Part shown: positions 1-8,128 of the stretch, in pieces
How positions within the stretch are numbered: the first letter of the stretch is position 1
Layout: each line of letters opens with the position of its first letter
From: DASXUX01 sp036504595
Lineage (GTDB): Bacteria > Planctomycetota > SZUA-567 > H5-PLA8
Assembly: GCA_036504595.1 (NCBI GenBank)
Contig: DASXUX010000067.1
Coordinates: 496,001 to 560,000 of the forward strand
Reading direction: 5' to 3'
DNA length: 64,000 bases
The notes under the pieces: model-generated
What the model was told of the DNA's origin: nothing
The model's database searches: none
What the model saw: the letters and a program-made list of their open reading frames with translations, nothing else
Position numbers and translations under genes: made by a program

Positions 1-645
1 ATACGCTTCGGCTTCGCTGAAATGCGCGGGCGCGCGGCGTTTTCGCGAACTGCGAATGAGCGGGATCAGCGACTGGCCCCAGAAGAAGACGCGGTCGGCC
101 TGCAAGTCGGCGGCGGCGATCAGTTCCTTCAAGCTCTCCGGCGTGTAGCGGCGGCGATGACCCTGGACCTCGTCGAAGTGCGAGAACAGTTCCGGCAACG
201 CGGGCACGCTGACGATCAGTGCGCCGTTGGGCTTGGTCCGTTCGGAAAGACGGCGCAGTGCGGCCTTGTCGTCGTCGAGATGCTCCAGCACGTCCATCGC
301 GATGACGGCATCGTAGACCGGTGCTTCGGTGGGAAAAGCCTGGCACAGGTCGCATTCGATCAGCGTACGGCGCGGGCTGTCGAGGCGCTTCAAGGCTTCG
401 CGCGAACTGTCCAGACCGGTGACCAGGTACGCGGCGCGTTCGAGCGCTTCCAGGTTGGTGCCCCAGCCGCAGCCGGCGTCGAGCACTGTCGCCGGCGGAC
501 CGATGTGCAGCGAACCCAGCAGGCTGAGAATGAAACGTGCGCGGGCGGTCCACCATGGATGGCGCCGCAGGCGCGCCGTCAATTCAACCAGGATCGCCTC
601 GGGCATGTTCTGGCTGGGAGACGCCTGTGACCACCGGACCAGCAT
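1..645 (-). CDS. SAM-dependent methyltransferase (class I), 3' end beyond window
   Basis: Only the first 215 residues are visible because the frame is still open at the left edge. The SAM-binding motif I, VLDAGCGWG, lies at residues 54-62. It is followed by an AMDVLEHLDDD segment typical of Ubie/Coq3-type small-molecule methyltransferases, and then by a PNGALIVSVPA strand and a GHRRRYTPESLKELI segment. Homologues with this layout often sit beside polyprenyl-phosphate glycosyltransferases, as here, which suggests a role in glycan or lipid-linked sugar chemistry; the substrate cannot be told. The ATG at 645 lies 62 bases inside the end of the upstream glycosyltransferase gene. A second ATG at 606 is also inside that gene. 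The two are therefore translationally linked or the upstream C-terminus is extended. Confidence 0.85.
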   Translation of the reverse strand, partial: MLVRWSQASPSQNMPEAILVELTARLRRHPWWTARARFILSLLGSLHIGPPATVLDAGCGWGTNLEALERAAYLVTGLDSSREALKRLDSPRRTLIECDLCQAFPTEAPVYDAVIAMDVLEHLDDDKAALRRLSERTKPNGALIVSVPALPELFSHFDEVQGHRRRYTPESLKELIAAADLQADRVFFWGQSLIPLIRSSRKRRAPAHFSEAEAY

Positions 646-1696
646 GAGCGGAGTCCTTGTTAGAGACGGGGCCGGCCTGTGGCACAGGCGCCCTCGCCTG
701 TGCTGTATCCCAGCCGAGGGCGGCTGAGCCACTGGCCGGCGCTACCAGCCCCAGAGCTTTGTTCACGATCCAGCGCGGCCGCGCTTTTACTTCGACATAC
801 ACCCGCCCGAGATACTCGCCGATGACGCCCAGAATCAAGAGCTGTACGCCGCTGAACACAAAAAGGCCAAGCGCCAGCAACGTGATGCCGGGCACCTCGG
901 CGGCGACATGTCCCATGAAGCTGAAACCCGCAAAGCGCCAGACTAACAGAAAGATGGTCACCAGCAAACCACCGGCGATCGTGAGCAGCCCCAGATACGT
1001 CGCCAGGCGCAGCGGAAACAGCGAGAACGAAAAAATGCCGTCGGTCGCCAGAGCGATCAGCTTGCCGTAAGTGTACTTGGGCTGCCCCGCCGCGCGCGGG
1101 CCGCGTTCGACGGGAATGCCGGCCTGCTTGAAGCCCGCCCACGCGCGCATCCCGCGCAAGAACAGATTGCGTTCGGGCATCTGCGTCATCACGTCCACGA
1201 CGCGGCGGTCCATCAGGCAGAAGTCGCCGGAATCGAGCGGGATCTGCACGTTCGCCAGCCGCCTCAGCACGCGATAGAAGCCGGCATAGCAGAGGCGCTT
1301 GATGAAGCTCTCCTGGCGCTTGCTGCGAATCATGTAGACGACGTCGTTGCCTTCGCGCCACTTCGCGACGCACTGTTCGAGCACTTCGGGCGAATCCTGC
1401 AAGTCGGCGTCCATGATGACGACCGCCTTGCCTGATGCGTACGAAAGCGCGGCCATGACCGCGGCTTGATGACCGAAGTTCCGCGAGAACGAAAGCAGTT
1501 TCAGGCGCGAATCTTCGGCGTTGAATTTGGACAGAATATCGCAGGTGCCGTCGCGCGAGCCGTCATCGACGAAGATGACTTCCCACGAAAGGTTGAGCTT
1601 CTGCAGCACTGCCACCAGCCGCTCGCGCAACAGCGGCAGCACTTCCGCTTCGTTGTAGCAAGGGACAAGCACGCTGAGTTCAATATCGGCGCTCAT
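584..1696 (-). CDS. Family 2 glycosyltransferase, polyprenyl-phosphate sugar transferase (DPM1/GtrB/ArnC type)
   Basis: The 370-residue protein has a GT-A fold start (LSVLVPCYNEAE), the nucleotide-binding DDGS at residues 44-47 and a DADLQDSP metal-binding motif. Two hydrophobic segments near the C-terminus (LATYLGLLTIAGGLLVTIFL and ITLLALGLFVFSGVQLLILG) match the two membrane helices of GtrB-like enzymes. These move a sugar from a nucleotide donor to polyprenyl phosphate on the cytoplasmic face. The ATG at 1696 is chosen because homology begins there; the open frame upstream is low-complexity repeat. The last 50 or so residues after IVNKALGL have no family counterpart and are encoded by a palindromic repeat (670-749), so the tail looks acquired. 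It overlaps the downstream methyltransferase start. Confidence 0.9.
   Translation of the reverse strand: MSADIELSVLVPCYNEAEVLPLLRERLVAVLQKLNLSWEVIFVDDGSRDGTCDILSKFNAEDSRLKLLSFSRNFGHQAAVMAALSYASGKAVVIMDADLQDSPEVLEQCVAKWREGNDVVYMIRSKRQESFIKRLCYAGFYRVLRRLANVQIPLDSGDFCLMDRRVVDVMTQMPERNLFLRGMRAWAGFKQAGIPVERGPRAAGQPKYTYGKLIALATDGIFSFSLFPLRLATYLGLLTIAGGLLVTIFLLVWRFAGFSFMGHVAAEVPGITLLALGLFVFSGVQLLILGVIGEYLGRVYVEVKARPRWIVNKALGLVAPASGSAALGWDTAQARAPVPQAGPVSNKDSAHAGPVVTGVSQPEHARGDPG
670..749. repeat. Palindromic dispersed repeat inside the glycosyltransferase 3' end
   Basis: A perfect 9-bp inverted repeat, GCACAGGCG at 682-690 and CGCCTGTGC at 695-703 with loop CCCT, is joined to a second palindromic part ending in GGCCGGCGCTACC at 737-749. 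That last piece matches the end of the 46-bp palindrome found at 40514 and 46845. The block is read in frame by the glycosyltransferase and supplies much of its non-conserved tail. Confidence 0.7.
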
Positions 1697-2041
1697 GCAG
1701 GTTGGAGGGTATTTGAGGGCGAGGGAAAAAGCAAAGACACGCGGGGCGCGGAGGGCGGGTTGCGGCGCTGCCGCAAACCTAACCCCCCGACCGCCTTCCC
1801 TGGGAGGGAAGGGGGAAAACGGCGGCGGGTGGCAGTACCGCAAACGCGATGCTGCGAGCGCTGGGTGGCCCACTCCGAAAGCGCCAGCTTTCGGGTGGGT
1901 CGCGCAGCGACAGGAAGCCCTAAACGGAATTACAGTGGTCTTTGGATGAACGGGACGTTCAAGGCTATTGGAGGCGTTTTGGAGGGCGTCTTGTGCCTGC
2001 GGCACCCACCCGGCACGATGGCCGGGTGGGCCACCCTGCGT
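1697..2041. other. 345-bp intergenic region with degenerate palindromes
   Basis: No gene is seen. The region holds a CCTTCCCTGGGAGGGAAGG palindrome near 1793-1811, related to the C-rich hairpin family at 19953 and 29792, and a perfect stem CCCACCCGGC (2005-2014) with GCCGGGTGGG (2021-2030) that abuts the end of the restriction-modification gene. Reading frames through here are unbiased and low in complexity. Confidence 0.6.
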
Positions 2042-5005
2042 TTAGTCGGGTTGGGGGCGGATGGAGTCTGCGGAGATAAGGCGGGCGGGATCGGGGTACT
2101 CGGCGGGGACGCCGGGGGCGGTGACGGGGGCTTTTTTTTCGAGGCGCTGGGCGACGGCGGCGTTGAGGGCCAGGAGCTGGGTGAGGATGTCTTTTTTGGG
2201 GGAGAAGGCGTAGGCGTCGAGGACGGCGGCGTCGAGGGCGGCGTGGGCGTCCTTGAGGGGGTTTTTGCCGGGGAGTTCGAGGGTGCGGTAGAGGGCGCGC
2301 AGGCCGCCTTTGATGCCTTTGAGGGCCTCGGTGCGGATGCGGCGGACTTCGCGGCCGGCTTTGGCGACAGCGTCCACCTGTTTCTTGGTGGGGTGCTGGG
2401 GCCAAGGGAAAGTGTCGAAGACGGATTCGGCACTGTAGCGAAAACGCTCGGTGAGTTTGCCGCACTTCGTGACGAACCACAGCCAATGGGCGTGTGATTG
2501 CAGAATACCGAAGCTGAAATCATCTTCGAAGCCGAACACTTGGATTAGGTTGCTCGGCCGTATGCGGGACGAGATGAACATGAATATCGGTCTCTTCGTT
2601 ACATACGCACAGGCGAGGTAGCGCGTCAGCGGCTTGATCACCGAAAGCATTTCCGGCCTGCCGAAGGAGAGCTGCCACCATCGGGAAAGAAACGCTTTGT
2701 GGTGAGGTCGCATGTTGCCGTCGCGGTCGATGCCCTCTTTGGTCTTTCGCACACGATCGGGCAGCACCTTTGTCTTTGCCCATTCAAAAGCCCCCGGAAA
2801 GGCAGCGGCTTCGAGTTGAGATGCCTGTTGAAAATCCAAAACGAAACGATCAAGGTCCGCGCCGGTCAGAGCGTCCACGCCATTCAGGTACGGGAAGATC
2901 ACCGCCGCCGACTTGGGGTCTCTGCGAACGATCTGGTCTCGTTCGTCGGACGTGAGCAAGAAGCCTGAGTGTCCCAACATTTGACCATTGAAGCAGCGTT
3001 GCGGCTGTGTGTTGCAGACCAGTGCCTTTGCCGCGCTAACGTCCTGCAGATCGGACAGAGCCGGGTTGATCTGGTCGCAGTTACGAAAATCGAGCTCGTA
3101 GTCTTTCGTCGCGGGTCCTTCCCCTTGCCTGCGGCGTGCCTTTCCGCCAGCGTGCGGCTGGAGCTTGAACCACAGCCTGCGTTTCTTCGGCAGCAAGGCG
3201 GCGTCTTGTGTCTTCGCCCAACTGACAATCGAGACGTGGACATTGGCTTCGCCCGACCAAGGCTGGTTATCGACGGCTTCGACAATGGTGCCGGTTTTGA
3301 CGATGTGGTCGAGGCCACCGACGCGGGACTGATTGTTGCGGACGTTCTGCGTGCCGACCAAGCCGGCTCTGCCCGCGACGGGATCGTCGGCGGTGCACTC
3401 GGCTAGGTGGTCATGTGCGCGGCGGAACCAGTAGACGCAGTAGTCGGCCATGCCGGGAACGTCCGGGTAGGCTTTGCGGAGCAGGTTCACGTAGTCCGGC
3501 CCGCGCTGGGGCTTGAGGAGCTTCGCGCCCAAGAACGGCGGATTGCCGATGATGACGTCGGCTTTGGGCCATTTGGTTGGGATGCCTGTTTCATCGATCA
3601 GCGCGTCCACGGCTCGGAAGTTCTGGTCGAGGTTATCGAGAGGGAGGGGGCTTTCGTTGATGTGCAGTTCGTCGATGGCGAGCTTGCGGGCGATGACCAT
3701 CGTGACCTTGGCCAGTTCGACGGCAAAGGGGCTGATGTCCATGCCATAGAAGTTCTGGGCCGAGAGGAAGCTGAGGCGGCCGGTGTGTTCGACTTCGCTC
3801 GGGAACTTTTCTTCCATGCGTTCGAAGAGGCGTTTTTCGAGGCGCTTAAGTTCGCGATAGGCGATGTAAAGGAAGTTGCCGCTGCCGCACGCGGGGTCGA
3901 GGACCGTAAAATGTTCGATGCGGTTGCGAAGCTTGTTGAGCTGCGCCAAGGTCGTGGCGTTCTCGATCTGCTCCCGCCACGGATTGACGATCGTGGGTTG
4001 AACGATCTTCATAATGTCGGCGGGGCTGGTGAAGTGCTGGCCGAACGCGTGGCGCTGTTCCTTGCCGAGGGAATGTTCGAAGAGCGTGCCGAAGATTTCG
4101 GGGCGGACCTGGGACCATTCAAAGGCCGCGGCGGCGCGCAACAGGTTTAGCTCATTGGATTGAAGTTCGAGACGTGCGGGCTGAGCGAAGAGGCCGCCGT
4201 TGAAGAAGGCTACGCCTTTGTATCGGCCGCCGGAATTCCCCTGGGGGTTATTCATCGCGGCGAATAGACCGCCGATGAGATCGTAGGTGTCAGCGGGCGT
4301 TTTGCATTCGTCGAGCAAGCGCGTGACGGTGTATTGGGCGAGCAGGCCGATGTCTTCCGAGAAAAGCGCGACCATGATTTGCAGGATAAAGGCCTGCGCG
4401 TCGGCTCGGGCGATGCCGCGGGCGGTGAGGCTGTTGAAGCATACGGCGAGTTTGTCGGCGGCGTCGCGGGTGACGGCGACGTTGTCGTGTTCGAAGACGG
4501 GCTTTTCATGGACGGGCGAGAGGAACGACAGCGCGCCGTTGCGCTCGGGCAGATCTTTCAAGGGCACGCGATCTTTGGGCGTGTCCATCTGGGTTTCGAA
4601 ATCGTAGACCCAGAATTCATCGAAGTTGCAGAGGACGACGAAGTGCGGGCGGTTGGGGACGAGGCGGACCCAGTAATCGAAGGCCTGGCGGTAATGGCGC
4701 AAGAGGTCTTCGCCGCGCTTTTTCATCTCGATCAAAACGTAGGGCTTCCAGACCAGATCGGCGAAGGCGGTGCCTTTGGCGTCGGCGCGCTTGACGCGCA
4801 TTTCGAGGGTGGCACCGGCTTCGCGGACGCCTTGCTGACCGTAGGCTTGAAAGAGGCGGTCGAGGAAGATCTGAGCTTCGCCTTTTTCGTCGCCGGTGAT
4901 GTGTTGAGCGGCCCATTCGACAAAAGTGGCGAGGGACTGCTTGCGCGAGCGGAGAACGGGGGCTTCGGGCGCCTGGGCGGCGGCGGGTTTCTGGGGTTTG
5001 TTCAC
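2042..5005 (-). CDS. MmeI-like type II restriction-modification enzyme (combined nuclease-methyltransferase)
   Basis: This single chain of about 987 residues has the domain order of MmeI-type (type IIL) enzymes. An N-terminal PD-(D/E)XK-like nuclease segment (DLVWKPYVLIEMKKRGE) comes first, then a helical spacer. The adenine-N6 methyltransferase core follows, with motif I VLDPACGSGNFLYIA and the catalytic NPPF in ADVIIGNPPFLGAK. A target-recognition region and a helical C-terminus complete it. Such enzymes methylate one adenine and cut about 20 bases away, using the same recognition domain for both. The frame opens at an ATG at 5164, but the first 53 codons cross a dispersed palindrome (5021-5044). 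A GTG at 5005, just before the NKPQKPAAAQ stretch, is therefore the more likely start. No separate specificity or nuclease gene is adjacent, as expected for this class. Confidence 0.87.
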   Translation of the reverse strand: MNKPQKPAAAQAPEAPVLRSRKQSLATFVEWAAQHITGDEKGEAQIFLDRLFQAYGQQGVREAGATLEMRVKRADAKGTAFADLVWKPYVLIEMKKRGEDLLRHYRQAFDYWVRLVPNRPHFVVLCNFDEFWVYDFETQMDTPKDRVPLKDLPERNGALSFLSPVHEKPVFEHDNVAVTRDAADKLAVCFNSLTARGIARADAQAFILQIMVALFSEDIGLLAQYTVTRLLDECKTPADTYDLIGGLFAAMNNPQGNSGGRYKGVAFFNGGLFAQPARLELQSNELNLLRAAAAFEWSQVRPEIFGTLFEHSLGKEQRHAFGQHFTSPADIMKIVQPTIVNPWREQIENATTLAQLNKLRNRIEHFTVLDPACGSGNFLYIAYRELKRLEKRLFERMEEKFPSEVEHTGRLSFLSAQNFYGMDISPFAVELAKVTMVIARKLAIDELHINESPLPLDNLDQNFRAVDALIDETGIPTKWPKADVIIGNPPFLGAKLLKPQRGPDYVNLLRKAYPDVPGMADYCVYWFRRAHDHLAECTADDPVAGRAGLVGTQNVRNNQSRVGGLDHIVKTGTIVEAVDNQPWSGEANVHVSIVSWAKTQDAALLPKKRRLWFKLQPHAGGKARRRQGEGPATKDYELDFRNCDQINPALSDLQDVSAAKALVCNTQPQRCFNGQMLGHSGFLLTSDERDQIVRRDPKSAAVIFPYLNGVDALTGADLDRFVLDFQQASQLEAAAFPGAFEWAKTKVLPDRVRKTKEGIDRDGNMRPHHKAFLSRWWQLSFGRPEMLSVIKPLTRYLACAYVTKRPIFMFISSRIRPSNLIQVFGFEDDFSFGILQSHAHWLWFVTKCGKLTERFRYSAESVFDTFPWPQHPTKKQVDAVAKAGREVRRIRTEALKGIKGGLRALYRTLELPGKNPLKDAHAALDAAVLDAYAFSPKKDILTQLLALNAAVAQRLEKKAPVTAPGVPAEYPDPARLISADSIRPQPD

Positions 5006-5020
5006 GCACACCTCACACGT

Positions 5021-5044
5021 CGCAATCCGGGAGGATTGCGCTAC
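5021..5044. repeat. 24-bp palindrome, family GTAGCGCAATCC
   Basis: CGCAATCC and GGATTGCG are separated by a few bases and followed by CTAC. The reverse complement is identical to the copy at 63146-63169 and one base different from the copy at 28578-28601. Here it lies just upstream of the probable start of the restriction-modification gene; the other two copies sit on gene stops. Confidence 0.75.
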
Positions 5045-5772
5045 TATGGTTTCGTCCAAGCCGGCGCTTGCGATCAGTGGTTCTGCGTGACGATACACGG
5101 TTCGGGCTGCAGGTCCAGTCACGAGCGTGGATTGGGCGCGTAGCGGAACATATACATTAACCAAATAAAATGCAAAATCTTTGCAACAATTTGGGGGTCT
5201 TTTACGTCATATAGACCGATGGGACCGATGGGACCGATGGGACCGATGGGATGGATGGGATGGACGGAATGGACAGTATGGAATGGAGTGATCTACGTCT
5301 TTTCTTAGGGGCTGAACAGTTGGGGGACAAGGACGCACAGGTGCAGCTTTGGACAGAGACCATAGAGATGAGAGAGCGGGACAATTTGGCAAAATGTCCT
5401 ACATTGTTCGGTTCTGGACAACAAGGACGCTGAAGGGCTAATCCATCGGTCGGCTCACCACTACGTGCAGTTTTGGACAGAAACACGACTCGCACTGGCT
5501 GGAAAGTCTGCTGGAGCGGATTCATGGCGGCGGTACCGCAGCCGGATGCAGCGGCACACCACCACATGTGCATTATTTTACAGGACGGAGATGCGGGTGG
5601 GACGCTCGCATTATGGAACATAGGGCGGGCCAGAGGCCTGCGGTACAGAGCACAGGTGCAGTTTTGGACAAGGCAGAGGACGCGGGTTTCTTGTGTTCGG
5701 CTTCAGCCGCCTGTCGGCGCGGCCGATAAAAATAAGGTTCAGACGTCATCATCCGTCGTGGGGGTTCTTTGC
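5045..5772. other. Long intergenic region rich in short repeats
   Basis: No convincing gene is seen in 730 bases. Three near-identical copies of GTGCAGTTTTGGACA occur at 5341-5355 (one change), 5465-5479 and 5656-5670. A 21-bp word at 5628-5648 (GGCCAGAGGCCTGCGGTACAG) is repeated as its exact reverse complement at 34965-34985. Reading frames that cross the region have no family signal. The aminotransferase start at 5773 should carry its promoter somewhere here, but no clear -35/-10 pair was found. Confidence 0.5.
5214..5265. repeat. Tandem 9-bp repeat (GGGACCGAT)n, degenerating to GGGATGGAT
   Basis: Four uninterrupted 9-base units GACCGATGG are followed by two degenerate units and a related GGACGGAATGGACAG run. 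There are no spacers, so this is a simple tandem array and not CRISPR. Confidence 0.85.
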
Positions 5773-7233
5773 ATGAAAACGTCCGTCAGTTCCGCTGCCG
5801 TTGTTCCCTCGTCCGCTTCTGCGACCGCCGTGGTCAACCGCGTCTCGCAACGTGAATCGATCCTCGCCGCTCAGACGGCGCTCGAACAGGCCTTCGCGCG
5901 CCGCTGCCCGCAGTCGATTCTGCTGCATCACCGAGCCAAGCAGCTTTTCCCCGGCGGAGTCACGCACGACAACCGCCACCTGGCTGGCCCCAGCCTCTTC
6001 ATCCGTTCCGCCAAAGGCCCGGCGAAATTCTGCCAGGACAATCACCGCTACATCGACTACTGGATGGGCCACGGTTCCCTGCTGCTCGGCCACGGGCGGC
6101 ATGAAGTGATCGAGGCCGTGCATCTCGCGGCTCAAGACATTACGCATCCCGGCGCCTGCCATGAACGCGAAGTGTTGTGGGGCGAACAAGTCCTTTCCAT
6201 GTTCCGCGAAGCCAAACGCATCCGCTTCACCGCGGCCGGCAGCGACGCGACCGCGCTGGCCGTCCGCCTCGCGCGAGCGCTGACGAAGAAGCCGGTCATC
6301 GTGAAGTTCGAAGGCCACTTCCACGGCTGGATGGACCATGCCGTCGAAGGCGTCGATATGCCCTTCGACACGCCCTTCAGCGCCGGCGTGCCGTCCGCCA
6401 ATCGAGCGCTCACGGTGGTCCTCCCCGCGCGCGATCTCAACAAGGTCGAAGACGTGCTGATCCACCGCAACGACATCGCGGCAATCATTCTGGAACCGAC
6501 CGGCGCGTCCGGCGGCACCGTGCCGATCCGCCCCGATTTCCTGCGCGGCCTGCGCGAACTCACCAACCGCCACGGCGTGCTGCTGATTTTCGACGAAGTG
6601 ATCACCGGCTTCCGCGTCGCGCCGGGCGGAGCGCAGCAGAAATTCAACGTGACCGCCGACCTGACCTGTCTGGCCAAAGTGCTGGCCGGCGGGTTGCCGG
6701 GTGGAGCCGTCTGCGGCACGCGCGACGCGTTCGACGCGATGGAGTTTTCAGGCGACCCGAAGCAGGACCGTTATCGCCGCGTGGTTCAGTACGGCACGTT
6801 CAACGCGAACCCGATCTCCGCCGCCGCGGGCAAAGTGGCTCTCGGTCTGGTCGCTGACGGCGAAGCGAGCAAGCGCGCCGATTCGTTCACCAGCCAGCTC
6901 AAGGCCGGCCTGAACTCGCTCTTCCGCCACGAGAACCTTCCGTGGGCCGCGTACGGATTCAGCTCGGTCTTCCACATTCTCACGTCCGATCCCTGCGCCG
7001 GGCAGTCTTTGCGCGACCATCAGATTGAAGCCGCCGACATCGACCCGCCGATCCTCAAACAAAAAGGTCCGGTGGACGCGTTGCTCCGCCGAGCCCTGCA
7101 GCTCGAAGGCGTGGACCTGCCGCCCGGCCGCCAGGCGTGGGTAAGCTGCATGCACGGCACGCCGGAGTTGGACGAAACGTTGCTGGCCTTCACGCGCGCC
7201 ATCGAACGCCTGCGCGGGCTGGGGTGCGTTTGA
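5773..7233 (+). CDS. Class III aminotransferase, glutamate-1-semialdehyde 2,1-aminomutase-like
   Basis: The 486-residue PLP enzyme resembles HemL in its order of motifs. LFPGGVTHDNR comes near the start, then SDATALAVRLAR, KFEGHFHGW, a FDEVITGFRVAPGG segment that holds the cofactor-ring Asp, and the Schiff-base Lys302 in LAKVLAGGLPGG. Homology begins at about residue 50; the preceding Ser/Ala-rich stretch is not conserved. HemL normally has a GKVIGGGMPVG lysine loop and about 430 residues. The altered loop and extra length suggest a paralogue aminating another substrate rather than the tetrapyrrole enzyme. The ATG at 5773 is chosen because upstream codons in the same open frame lie in repeats. 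It is transcribed alone, converging on the next gene. Confidence 0.85.
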   Translation: MKTSVSSAAVVPSSASATAVVNRVSQRESILAAQTALEQAFARRCPQSILLHHRAKQLFPGGVTHDNRHLAGPSLFIRSAKGPAKFCQDNHRYIDYWMGHGSLLLGHGRHEVIEAVHLAAQDITHPGACHEREVLWGEQVLSMFREAKRIRFTAAGSDATALAVRLARALTKKPVIVKFEGHFHGWMDHAVEGVDMPFDTPFSAGVPSANRALTVVLPARDLNKVEDVLIHRNDIAAIILEPTGASGGTVPIRPDFLRGLRELTNRHGVLLIFDEVITGFRVAPGGAQQKFNVTADLTCLAKVLAGGLPGGAVCGTRDAFDAMEFSGDPKQDRYRRVVQYGTFNANPISAAAGKVALGLVADGEASKRADSFTSQLKAGLNSLFRHENLPWAAYGFSSVFHILTSDPCAGQSLRDHQIEAADIDPPILKQKGPVDALLRRALQLEGVDLPPGRQAWVSCMHGTPELDETLLAFTRAIERLRGLGCV

Positions 7234-7290
7234 TTGCGGACTGACGACGGGATTATTTCTGGGGAAGGAAAACGGTTTCAGCGTGCCGTC

Positions 7291-8010
7291 TCACCGTATC
7301 AGCACCGGCACGTCTTGTTCGCCGCGAGTGGTAAAGGAGGCGAGGCGGTGCGGCCGGCGGGAGCGCGGCGGACCGAGGACTTCCATCAGGATGAAGGCCT
7401 CGCGGGCGGCGGAGCTGCGGTCAGTCTGAGCCGCGCCGCGGAGCAAGTCCAAAGCGCTTGAGGAGATGGCCGACACAGTCTTACGGTCCTGCAACGAGAC
7501 ATCCATCGCGATGACAGCTTTCGCGGCGGGAGCGACGATGGAGTCGATGGTTGCCACGTTCGAGATCGAGCCGAAGCTTGAAACGGCGGGCTGCACGGGC
7601 TGAGTTGTCTGCGGCGGTGGAACGGGCGCGGGCGCAGGTGCTGCGACCGGCGCGGGCTCTTCTTTGAACGTCGGACGAAATGTACGCGCAGGCGCTGGTT
7701 TCGGGGGCGGCGGCTGTACGGGTTTGGGCTTCTGAGCCGGCTTGGGGCGAGACAGAGGAGCGCTCGCTTGGGGAACAGGCGGCGGAGGCGCGGGCGGCGC
7801 GCCCGTCTGCCGCTGCTGCGCTTCCCGGCGAACGTCCGCGAGAATTTCTTCGAGCGTCTTCGGCCGATTGCCGCCGCTGTCGCCATAGCTGTACGGCCCG
7901 CGCTGAGCTTTGCCCGGCGGCCGGCGCGTCGGCGAAATCTCCGGCCCTTTTTCGGGATCGCCGAAAAGGGCGCGGAGAAGCGCGATAACGAGTTGAACGA
8001 GAACTTCCAT
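7291..8010 (-). CDS. Hypothetical proline-rich protein with N-terminal hydrophobic helix, downstream of floA
   Basis: The 239-residue protein starts MEVLVQLVIALLRALFGDPE, a short membrane-anchoring helix. A small conserved-looking block follows (NRPKTLEEILADVRREAQQR), then about 90 residues of Pro/Ala/Lys-rich linker, then a C-terminal block near SALDLLRGAAQTDRSSAAREAFILMEVLGPPRSRRPH. It lies 118 bp downstream of floA on the same strand. A membrane-microdomain partner of FloA is possible but is inference from position only. The ATG at 8010 is preferred over an earlier one because the upstream codons fall in a heptamer repeat. The product was not recognised. Confidence 0.7.
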   Translation of the reverse strand: MEVLVQLVIALLRALFGDPEKGPEISPTRRPPGKAQRGPYSYGDSGGNRPKTLEEILADVRREAQQRQTGAPPAPPPPVPQASAPLSRPKPAQKPKPVQPPPPKPAPARTFRPTFKEEPAPVAAPAPAPVPPPQTTQPVQPAVSSFGSISNVATIDSIVAPAAKAVIAMDVSLQDRKTVSAISSSALDLLRGAAQTDRSSAAREAFILMEVLGPPRSRRPHRLASFTTRGEQDVPVLIR

Positions 8011-8070
8011 TTTGCTGCTCCGCAGCGTACTTGGTGAGTGGTGGAGTGGTGAGTGGTAAGAGCCGCTCCA

Positions 8071-8099
8071 CTCGTCACGCGTCACCCGTCACTCGTCAC
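8071..8099. repeat. Heptamer tandem repeat (TCACNCG)n
   Basis: Four units with a 7-base period (CGTCACG, CGTCACC, CGTCACT and so on) lie between floA and the downstream gene. Related TCACYCG arrays occur at 21087-21120 and, translated, at 16804-16837; a reverse-complement run lies near 24777. Confidence 0.8.
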
Positions 8100-8128
8100 A
8101 ACACAACGGACAACTGACTACGGACGCC

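Noticed and set aside
1466..2497. Long open frame on the plus strand
   Set aside because: Gly/Val/Glu-rich and antisense to the glycosyltransferase and restriction-enzyme genes, with no family signal.
3407..4150. Plus-strand open frame
   Set aside because: Shadow of the methyltransferase core of the MmeI-like gene on the other strand.
5214..5265. Possible CRISPR-like array
   Set aside because: Nine-base units with no spacers; simple tandem repeat.
5773..7233. Assigning hemL outright
   Set aside because: Lysine-loop residues and length differ from true glutamate-1-semialdehyde aminomutases and no heme genes are nearby.
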